Assembly: GCA_025965635.1 (NCBI GenBank)
Contig: JAOPWO010000096.1
Coordinates: 1-21,080 of the forward strand
DNA length: 21,080 nt
Reading direction: 5' to 3'
From: Modestobacter sp.
Lineage (GTDB): Bacteria > Actinomycetota > Actinomycetes > Mycobacteriales > Geodermatophilaceae
This document shows, piece by piece, positions 15,011-21,080 of the stretch. The translations under genes and the position numbers were made by a program. Below the pieces are notes generated by a model. The model searched no databases, was not told the DNA's origin, and saw only the letters and a list, made by a program, of their open reading frames with translations. Each line of letters begins with the position of its first letter. Position 1 is the stretch's first letter.

Positions 15011-17455
15011 TCAGGTCGCGCGGGCGGACTTCGCCAGGTGCAGCCAGGTGTCGACGACGGTGTCCGGGTTCAGCGACATCGACTCGATGCCCTGCGCCAC
15101 GAGCCACTCGGCCAGGTCGGGGTGGTCGCTGGGGCCCTGGCCGCAGATGCCGACGTACTTCCCCCGCTCCAGGCAGGCCCGGATGGCCATCCCGAGCAGG
15201 GCGAGGACCGCCGGGTCCCGCTCGTCGAAGCCGCCCGCGACCAGGGCGGAGTCGCGGTCGAGGCCGAGGTTCAGCTGGGTCATGTCGTTGGAGCCGATGG
15301 AGAACCCGTCGACGTGCTCGAGGAAGTCCCCGGCGAGCAGCGCGTTCGACGGCAGCTCGCACATCATCACCACGGAGAGATCGTTCTCGCCGCGGCGCAA
15401 CCCGTGCTCGCCGAGCAGGCGGACCACGCCCTCGATCTCCGCCACGGTCCGCACGAACGGGATCATGATCTTGACGTTGGTCAGCCCCATGTCGTCGCGG
15501 ACGTACCGCAGCGCCTCGCACTCCATGGCGATGCAGTCGGCGAAGTCGGCCGACAGGTACCGCGACGCCCCGCGGTAGCCCAGCATCGGGTTCTCCTCGT
15601 GCGGCTCGTAGGCCTCGCCGCCGAGCAGGTTGGCGTACTCGTTGGACTTGAAGTCGCTCATCCGCACGATCACCGGCTCGGGCGCGAACGCCGCAGCGAT
15701 CATCGAGATCCCCTCGGCGACCCGCTGCACGAAGAAGTCCCGTGCCGACGGGTAGGCGGCGATCCGTTCCTCGATCTCCCGCTTGAGCGGGGCATCGAGC
15801 TGGTCGAGGTCCAGGAGCGCCCGGGGATGGATGCCGATCTGCCGGTTGATGATGAACTCCAGCCGGGCCAGCCCGACGCCGGCGTTGGGCAGCCGGGAGA
15901 AGGCGAAGGCCTGCTCGGGCGTCCCCACGTTCATCATGATCTTGGTGGGGATCTCCGGCATCGCGTCCAGGGACGTCTCCGCCACCTCGAAGGCCACCTC
16001 GCCGGCGTAGACGAGGCCGGTGTCGCCCTCCGCGCAGGAGACGGTGACCGGGTCCCCGTCGGTCAGCACCCGGGTGGCGGTCCCGGTGCCGACGACGGCG
16101 GGGATGCCGAGCTCGCGGGCGATGATCGCCGCATGGCAGGTCCGCCCACCGCGGTTGGTCACGATCGCCGCGGCCCGTTTCATGATCGGTTCCCAGTCCG
16201 GGTCGGTCATGTCCGCGACCAGCACGTCGCCGGGGACGAACTCGTCCATCTGGTCGATGTCGGTGAGCACCCGGACGGCGCCGGAGCCGATCTTCTGCCC
16301 GATCGCCCGCCCCTCGACCACGACCTCCCCGGTGCCGGTGAGCTTGTACCGCTCGGAGGTGTTCCCGGAGCGGGACTGCACGGTCTCCGGACGGGCCTGC
16401 AGGACGTAGATCTTGCCGGTGAGGCCGTCCTTGCCCCACTCGATGTCCATCGGCCGGCCGTAGTGCTCCTCGATCCTGAGCGCCTGGCGAGCCAACTCGA
16501 GGACCTCGTCGTCGGTGAGGGACAGCAGCCGGCGGTCGGCGGGGTCGACGTCGACGAACTCCGTCGTCCGGCCGACCTCGGCGTGCTCGGTGTAGACCAT
16601 TTTGGTGGCCTTCTCCCCCACGCCGCGCTTGAGGATGGCCGGGCGCCCGGCCCGCAGCGCGGGCTTGTAGACGTAGAACTCGTCGGGGTTGACCGCCCCC
16701 TGCACGACGCCCTCTCCCAGCCCGTAGGCCGCCGTCACGAAGACGGCGTCCCGGAACCCGGACTCGGTGTCCATGGTGAACAGCACCCCGGAGGCCCCGA
16801 CGTCCGAGCGCACCATCCGCTGGACTCCGGCGGACAGCGACACCGTCTCGTGCTCGAAGCCGTGGTGCACCCGGTAGGCGATGGCCCGGTCGTTGTACAG
16901 CGAGGCGTAGACCTCGCGCACCGCCTGCAGGACGGCGTCGATGCCGCGCACGTTGAGGAACGTCTCCTGCTGGCCGGCGAAGGAGGCGTCGGGCAGGTCC
17001 TCGGCGGTGGCGCTGGAGCGCACCGCGAAGGAGACCTCGGCGTCGTCGCCGGCGAGCTGGGCGTAAGCCGCCCGGATGTCGGCCTCCAGGGCCGGCGGGA
17101 ACGGCTGCTCGATGACCGCCCGGCGGATCTCCCGGCCGACCGCGGACAGCGCGCGGACGTCGTCGGTGTCCAGTCCGCGGAGCTGGTCGGCGATGCGGGC
17201 GGCCAGCCCGGTGTCGCCCAGGAAGCGCTGGTAGGCCGCGGCCGTGGTGGCGAACCCGTCGGGGACGCTCACGCCCGCGTCGGCCAGGTTGGAGATCATC
17301 TCCCCCAGCGAGGCGTTCTTGCCGCCGACGACCTCCAGGTCACCCAGCCCCAGCTCGGCGAACCACCGGACGTTGTCCGCGTCATCCGTGGTGTCGTCGA
17401 CCGTGCCGTTGCGCGGGCCGCCGGTCGGTTCCTCGGGTGCGATGTCGGTGCTCAT
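15011..17455 (-). CDS. ppsA: Phosphoenolpyruvate synthase (pyruvate, water dikinase)
   Basis: An 814-residue enzyme converting pyruvate, ATP and water to PEP, AMP and phosphate, needed for gluconeogenesis from C3 compounds. The N-terminal ATP-binding domain begins with VGGKNASLGEM (43-53) and has SFAVRSSATAEDLPDASFAG near 142-161. The swivelling domain GGRTCHAAIIARELGIPAVVG carries the phospho-histidine His441 with the regulatory Thr439 two residues before it. The PEP/pyruvate barrel follows, with GSNDMTQL and CGQGPSDHP; Cys771 is the expected catalytic cysteine. ATG 17455 overlaps the stop of the regulator gene (ATGA). All key residues are present and length is normal (about 800). Co-operonic with its own regulator. 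Confidence 0.95.
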   Translation of the reverse strand: MSTDIAPEEPTGGPRNGTVDDTTDDADNVRWFAELGLGDLEVVGGKNASLGEMISNLADAGVSVPDGFATTAAAYQRFLGDTGLAARIADQLRGLDTDDVRALSAVGREIRRAVIEQPFPPALEADIRAAYAQLAGDDAEVSFAVRSSATAEDLPDASFAGQQETFLNVRGIDAVLQAVREVYASLYNDRAIAYRVHHGFEHETVSLSAGVQRMVRSDVGASGVLFTMDTESGFRDAVFVTAAYGLGEGVVQGAVNPDEFYVYKPALRAGRPAILKRGVGEKATKMVYTEHAEVGRTTEFVDVDPADRRLLSLTDDEVLELARQALRIEEHYGRPMDIEWGKDGLTGKIYVLQARPETVQSRSGNTSERYKLTGTGEVVVEGRAIGQKIGSGAVRVLTDIDQMDEFVPGDVLVADMTDPDWEPIMKRAAAIVTNRGGRTCHAAIIARELGIPAVVGTGTATRVLTDGDPVTVSCAEGDTGLVYAGEVAFEVAETSLDAMPEIPTKIMMNVGTPEQAFAFSRLPNAGVGLARLEFIINRQIGIHPRALLDLDQLDAPLKREIEERIAAYPSARDFFVQRVAEGISMIAAAFAPEPVIVRMSDFKSNEYANLLGGEAYEPHEENPMLGYRGASRYLSADFADCIAMECEALRYVRDDMGLTNVKIMIPFVRTVAEIEGVVRLLGEHGLRRGENDLSVVMMCELPSNALLAGDFLEHVDGFSIGSNDMTQLNLGLDRDSALVAGGFDERDPAVLALLGMAIRACLERGKYVGICGQGPSDHPDLAEWLVAQGIESMSLNPDTVVDTWLHLAKSARAT

Positions 17456-18363
17456 GAGTGGGTGGTCCTTCCTCGCCGGAGATCGTGGCCGGACTGCGGG
17501 CGCGCGCCGGAGCTGCGCCGCTGCCGGGCCAGGGCCTGGATCACCACGGTGGCGATCTCCTCGACGGAGGCCGCCGAGGTGTCCACCGTGGGCAGGTGGT
17601 GGGTGTCGTACATCGCCGTCGCCCGGCGAAGCTCGAAGCGGCACTGCTCTTCCGAGGCGTACCGGGAGTCCGGACGTCGCTCCTGCCGGACCCGGCTCAG
17701 CCGGGCCACCGTGGTGGTCAGCCCGAAACAGCGGTCGGCGAGGTCCCGGACCGGCGCGGGCAGGTCGGTCGTCTCCAGGTCCTCGTCGACGAGGGGGTAG
17801 TTGGCCACGAACAGGCCGTGCTGCAGGGCCAGGTACATCGCGGTCGGCGTCTTCCCGCACCGGGACGGCGCCAGCAGGACGACGTCGGCCCGGTCCAGCC
17901 CGCGGGGGCTGAGCCCGTCGTCGTGCTCGATGGCGAACTCGATGGCCGCCATCCGGTCGTTGTAGCGCCGGACGTCGCCGACCCCGTGCAGGCGCCTCGC
18001 CTCGTGCAGCCCGCGAGCTCCCAGCTGCTCCTCCACCCGGGCCATGTGGATACCGAAGAAGTCGATGATCGGGGCCTTCGTCCGCATCAGCTCCTGCCGC
18101 ACCTCGTCCACCGCGGCGGTGGTGAACACCAGCGGGGTCACCGGGCCCTCCATCGCCGCATCCACCTGAGCCACGACCTCGCGGGCCATCTCGACGGTGG
18201 AGATGAAGGGGATCAGCGTGCGCTCGAAGTGCACGTCGGGGAACTGAATGAGCAGGGCGTTGCCCATCGTCTCCGCGCTGATCCCGGTGCTGTCGGACAG
18301 GAAGAAGACCGGCACCGGCTCTCCGTCGGCGGCCGGGGAGCCGGCCGGGAGGGGACCGGTCAA
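17452..18363 (-). CDS. ppsR: PEP synthase regulatory protein (bifunctional kinase/pyrophosphorylase, DUF299)
   Basis: A 303-residue protein of the family that inactivates PEP synthase by ADP-dependent phosphorylation of the active-site threonine and reverses it by phosphate-dependent dephosphorylation. The N-terminal hallmark is PVFFLSDSTGISAETMGNAL (about 18-37). The P-loop-like APSRCGKTPTAMYLAL (165-180) matches the family's SR.SKTPTS.YLA, and ANYPLVDED follows. The target threonine and histidine are present in the downstream ppsA product, and the two genes overlap (ATGA). The start is uncertain: TTG 18363 has a strong GGAGG 5 bases upstream, while GTG 18315 (GGAG, 5 bases) would give 287 residues starting right at the conserved domain. 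A tiny ORF precedes it. Confidence 0.93.
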   Translation of the reverse strand: MTGPLPAGSPAADGEPVPVFFLSDSTGISAETMGNALLIQFPDVHFERTLIPFISTVEMAREVVAQVDAAMEGPVTPLVFTTAAVDEVRQELMRTKAPIIDFFGIHMARVEEQLGARGLHEARRLHGVGDVRRYNDRMAAIEFAIEHDDGLSPRGLDRADVVLLAPSRCGKTPTAMYLALQHGLFVANYPLVDEDLETTDLPAPVRDLADRCFGLTTTVARLSRVRQERRPDSRYASEEQCRFELRRATAMYDTHHLPTVDTSAASVEEIATVVIQALARQRRSSGARPQSGHDLRRGRTTHS

Positions 18364-18422
18364 CGGGCCCTCCGCTCCGGGCGACCGGTGGCAGGGTGGT
18401 CGCGGTCGGGATCAGCAGTCAT
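18360..18422 (-). CDS. Possible 20-residue leader ORF before ppsR
   Basis: ATG 18422 with GAGG 7 bases upstream opens a 20-codon frame (MTADPDRDHPATG...) whose TGA overlaps the TTG start of ppsR (TTGA). It could be a coupling leader peptide. Alternatively it is the original, non-conserved N-terminus of PpsR separated by a frame change, since PpsR proteins often carry short acidic N-terminal tails. No homology can be judged at this length. A weak -10-like GATACT lies at 18480-18475. Confidence 0.3.
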   Translation of the reverse strand: MTADPDRDHPATGRPERRAR

Positions 18423-18527
18423 TCCAGCACCTCGGGTCGCGTCGTTGCAGGGAGGTGGAGCCGGCTCGGTAGGGAGTATCTCCTGCCGGCGGTCCGGTCG
18501 CGCCGCTGCACCCGGCCGGGACGCCGG

Positions 18528-19757
18528 CTACCGGCGCGCCCGCGCGGCCGCGGCGAGCTCGTCCAGCATCGCCGCGGTCGTGCCGAGATCGACGCAGGCG
18601 TCGGTGACGCTGACGCCGTACTCGAGCTCGCCGGGGCGCTCCTGGTCCAGGTCCTGCCGCCCGGCGACCAGGTTGCTCTCCAGCATCACGCCGCGGATCG
18701 CCTGCTCACCCGCGGCGACCTGGCCGGCCAGGTCATGCACGACGTCGGCCTGGCGCCGGTGGTCCTTCCGGCTGTTTCCGTGCGAGGCGTCGACGACGAC
18801 CACCGCCGGCAGTCCACGTTCGAGGAGCCGGGCCCGGGTGTCGGCGATGTGCGCGGCGGAGTAGTTCGGGCCCATCCGGTCCCCGCGCAGGATCACGTGG
18901 CCCGTGTCGTTACCGGTCGTGGACAGCTGGGCGGTCATGCCGTGGCGGTCGACGCCGAGGAACTCGTGCGGCGCCCGGGCGGCCATCACCGCCTGGACGG
19001 CGACCTCGATGCTGCCCTCCGGGGAGTTCTTGAAGCCGATGACCGACGAGAAGCCCGACACCCGCTCGCGGGCGGTCTGGTCGGTGACGTTGCGCGCCCC
19101 GACCCCGTTGTAGGTGACCAGGCCGTCGAGGTACTGGGGGGTCAGGGCGTTGAGCGGTTCGGCAGCGACCGGTACGCCCATCGCGGTGATCCGGCACATG
19201 AGCATCCGGGTGGCGACCAGGCCCACGCTGATCCGGCTGGAACCGTCGAGGTAGGGGTCGTAGGCGAAGCCTTTCCAGTCGACCTCGGTCCGCGGCTTCT
19301 CGGTGTACGCGCGCATCACGATCTCGAGGTCGTCGGCGTGCCGGTCCCGCATCCCGCGCAGGAAGGCGGCGTACTCCAGGGTGGCCACCGGGTCGTGGAT
19401 CGAGCACGGGCCCGCGATGACGGCCAACCGCCCGTCGGCACCGGCGACGATGTCGGTCAGCGCGCGGCGCCCGGCCCGCGTCGTGGCGGCCGACCTGGCC
19501 GACAGGGGCACGAGCGTGGCGACCGCCTCCGGGGTGACGACGATGCTCAGGCCGGCGATCCGGGTGTTCACCAGGCCGGTGAGGTCGACTGCCTCGGCGT
19601 CGTCGTGGCCCAGCTGCCGCGCGACGTCGGGCAGGAGCTCGGACTGGGTCGCGTCGATCTGCCGGTTGATCCGGCTCTGCAGGTCGAGCAACCGGTCGGC
19701 GATCTGGCTCGCCACGTCCAGGACCCGCTCGGCCGGGACGTCCTCGTGCTGCGCCAT
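18528..19757 (-). CDS. aroG: 3-deoxy-7-phosphoheptulonate (DAHP) synthase, class I
   Basis: A 409-residue enzyme condensing PEP and erythrose 4-phosphate to DAHP, the entry to aromatic amino acid synthesis. It follows the E. coli AroG/AroF/AroH pattern: AGPCSIHDP with metal ligand Cys118, AYTEKPRTEVDWKGFAYDP (150-168), TPQYLDGLV, GFKNSPEGS, then His326 (DASHGNS), Glu360 (GVMLESNLV) and Asp386 (SVTDAC). It has about 50 more N-terminal residues than E. coli AroG (350), with a helical VLDVASQIADRLLDLQSRIN stretch of unknown role. ATG 19757 lies 5 bases after the aldehyde dehydrogenase stop, so the two genes are probably co-transcribed. The upstream ribosome site is weak (AGGA, 11-12 bases away), fitting coupling. 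Many actinobacteria rely on a class II DAHP synthase, so this may be a second isozyme. Confidence 0.95.
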   Translation of the reverse strand: MAQHEDVPAERVLDVASQIADRLLDLQSRINRQIDATQSELLPDVARQLGHDDAEAVDLTGLVNTRIAGLSIVVTPEAVATLVPLSARSAATTRAGRRALTDIVAGADGRLAVIAGPCSIHDPVATLEYAAFLRGMRDRHADDLEIVMRAYTEKPRTEVDWKGFAYDPYLDGSSRISVGLVATRMLMCRITAMGVPVAAEPLNALTPQYLDGLVTYNGVGARNVTDQTARERVSGFSSVIGFKNSPEGSIEVAVQAVMAARAPHEFLGVDRHGMTAQLSTTGNDTGHVILRGDRMGPNYSAAHIADTRARLLERGLPAVVVVDASHGNSRKDHRRQADVVHDLAGQVAAGEQAIRGVMLESNLVAGRQDLDQERPGELEYGVSVTDACVDLGTTAAMLDELAAAARARR

Positions 19758-19762
19758 CCGGT

Positions 19763-21080
19763 TCAGGGTCCTGTTCTCGGGGTGGGGGTGGCGCCGGAGC
19801 CCAGCCGCACGTTGATCTGCTTGGTCTGGGTGAACCCGGCGATCATGCCCTCCAGGGACACCTCCCGGCCCAGGCCGCTCTGCTTGTACCCACCGTAGGA
19901 CTGGCCCACGACCTGCCCGCCGCCCTGGTTGACCTGGACCCAGCCCACCTCCAGCCGGTGGGCGGTGGTGATCGCCGCGTCGATGTCGGAACTCCAGACG
20001 TAGGCCGCGAGCCCGTAGGCGGAGTCGTTGGCCATCGCGACGACGTCGTCCACGTCGGTCCAGGGTATGGCCACGACCACGGGCCCGAAGATCTCCTCCC
20101 GGGCGAGGCGGAAGCTGTTGTCGCCGCCGGAGAACAGCGTGGGGACGTGGAAGAACCCCTCTGACAGCGGCCCGCTGGTCGGCGGCAGACCACCGAGCTC
20201 GACGTGCATGGCCGGGTTGGCCAGCCCGTCCTCCAGGTACTCCCGGATGGAGTCGAACTGGGTCTGGTTGATGACCGCGCCGATGTCGCTGGCCTCGTCC
20301 AGCGGGTTCCCGACCCGGAGGGCGCCCAGCCGGTCGGCCAGCCGGGCCAGGACCTCGTCGTGGACGTCGCGGTGCAGGTACAGCCGCGATCCGGCGGTGC
20401 AGCTCTGCCCCTGGCGGGTGACCCGCGAGGACAGCAGCAGGCCCTCGATCAGCTCGTCGGTCACCGCGCCGGGGAAGACGATGGACGGGTTCTTGCCGCC
20501 CAGCTCCAGCGAGACGTGGGCGAGCCGCTCCCCCGCCCGGCCGGCGATACCCCGGCCGACCTCGGTGGAGCCGGTGAACGAGACCTTGTCGACGCCGGGA
20601 TGGTCGACCAGCGCCGCCCCGGCGTCCCGGCCGGTCCCGGTGACCACGTTCAGCACGCCGTCGGGCAGCAACTCCGCGCAGATCTCGGCCATCAGCAGGA
20701 TGGACAGCGGCGCGTCCTCGGCGGCCTTCAGCACGATCGTGTTCCCGGCGGCCAGCGCGGCCGGCACCTTGAAACCGGCGATCATCAGCGGTGAGTTCCA
20801 CGGCAGGATCGCGCCGACCACCCCGAGCGGCTCCTGCCGGGTGTACTGCAGCTGCGAGGACCCCGCCGGCAGCGTCGTGCCCTTCACCTCGCCGGCGACG
20901 CCCCCGAAGTAGCGGAACAGGTCGGCCAGCAGCGCCACCTCCGGCCGCGCCTGGGTGCGCAGCGCGTTCCCGGTGTCGGCTGCGGTGACCTGGGCGAGCT
21001 CCTCGGCCCGGCCCTCGACGGCGTCGGCGATCCGGAGCAGCACCCGCTGGCGGGCGGTGAAGTGCTGGTCGCGCCAGGCG
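19763..21080 (-). CDS. Aldehyde dehydrogenase family protein (N-terminus beyond the window)
   Basis: 439 residues of an NAD(P)-dependent aldehyde dehydrogenase that oxidises an aldehyde to its acid. Visible hallmarks in order are LGVVGAILPWNSPL with the active-site Asn, AGNTIVLKAAEDAP (cofactor Lys), SFTGSTEVGR, the general-base Glu in LELGGKNPSIVF, the catalytic Cys in GQSCTAGSRLYL (codon 20401-20399), REEIFGPVV and the C-terminal GGYKQSGLGRE. About 50-70 residues are missing at the right edge. Stop TGA is at 19763. The fold resembles general betaine/indole-acetaldehyde/vanillin-type enzymes; the substrate cannot be named. The linkage to aroG is positional only. Confidence 0.93.
   Translation of the reverse strand, partial: AWRDQHFTARQRVLLRIADAVEGRAEELAQVTAADTGNALRTQARPEVALLADLFRYFGGVAGEVKGTTLPAGSSQLQYTRQEPLGVVGAILPWNSPLMIAGFKVPAALAAGNTIVLKAAEDAPLSILLMAEICAELLPDGVLNVVTGTGRDAGAALVDHPGVDKVSFTGSTEVGRGIAGRAGERLAHVSLELGGKNPSIVFPGAVTDELIEGLLLSSRVTRQGQSCTAGSRLYLHRDVHDEVLARLADRLGALRVGNPLDEASDIGAVINQTQFDSIREYLEDGLANPAMHVELGGLPPTSGPLSEGFFHVPTLFSGGDNSFRLAREEIFGPVVVAIPWTDVDDVVAMANDSAYGLAAYVWSSDIDAAITTAHRLEVGWVQVNQGGGQVVGQSYGGYKQSGLGREVSLEGMIAGFTQTKQINVRLGSGATPTPRTGP

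Noticed and set aside
12987..16439. Apparent 1,150-residue minus-strand protein ending as fumarylacetoacetase
   Set aside because: Only the part from 14168 downward is protein-like; the upstream part is an out-of-frame reading of ppsA and the hmgA-like ORF. The TGATG overlap fixes the fahA start.
14324..17800. Very long plus-strand open frame (over 1,100 codons) opposite ppsA and the hmgA-like ORF
   Set aside because: Its translation is Gly/Arg/His/Asp-rich without domains and mirrors the well-supported minus-strand genes. Long antisense frames are expected at this GC content.
1..21080. Search for CRISPR arrays, tRNA genes, insertion sequences and attachment sites
   Set aside because: No regularly spaced repeats, no tRNA-like cloverleaf or T-loop consensus, no transposase or integrase motifs and no flanking direct repeats were seen by eye.

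Overview
The window is very GC-rich (by eye about 70% or more), uses GTG and even TTG starts, and packs genes with ATGA/TGATG overlaps. It reads as chromosomal DNA of a free-living actinobacterium. The gene types (two-part homogentisate pathway, large fused acyl-CoA carboxylase, HAAT-type amide transporter, IclR regulator) would suit a soil actinomycete, possibly of the Geodermatophilaceae, but that family assignment is only an impression. I see no tRNA, rRNA, CRISPR array, insertion sequence or phage gene.

Layout. Positions 1-1906 (minus) hold the N-terminal part of a large biotin-dependent acyl-CoA carboxylase cut by the window edge. Positions 1907-2838 hold no intact gene, only a short remnant of a UvrA-like ATPase (2613-2819). 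A tight minus-strand operon runs from 8774 down to 2839: LivH permease, type-1 substrate-binding lipoprotein, a LivM-LivG permease/ATPase fusion, LivF ATPase, then an amidase. An IclR-type regulator (8914-9684, plus) is divergent from it and is followed by a second, paralogous amidase (9863-11311, plus) that ends in a strong hairpin. The reading is a module that imports an amide and hydrolyses it, under IclR control.

Positions 11356-12986 are a decay zone around one intact membrane-protein gene (UPF0126/TRIC-like, 11972-12622). It has a broken third amidase joined to the tail of a peptide-type substrate-binding protein (11403-11902), and a collapsed M20 amidohydrolase (12639-12944, minus).

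Positions 12987-18363 (minus) are a coupled operon: PEP-synthase regulatory protein, PEP synthase, an unusual ORF joining a LysR-type N-terminus to the catalytic C-terminal half of homogentisate dioxygenase, and fumarylacetoacetase. Upstream on the same strand lie a class-I DAHP synthase (18528-19757) and an aldehyde dehydrogenase cut by the right edge. PEP synthase makes PEP and DAHP synthase spends it on aromatic biosynthesis; the hmgA-like/fah pair belongs to tyrosine and phenylacetate-type catabolism.

The most striking observation is that four places (UvrA-like, amidase/SBP, M20, LysR/HmgA) look like scars of large deletions that removed gene interiors and joined what was left. The LysR-HmgA junction is still an open, translationally coupled reading frame that keeps the three iron ligands.
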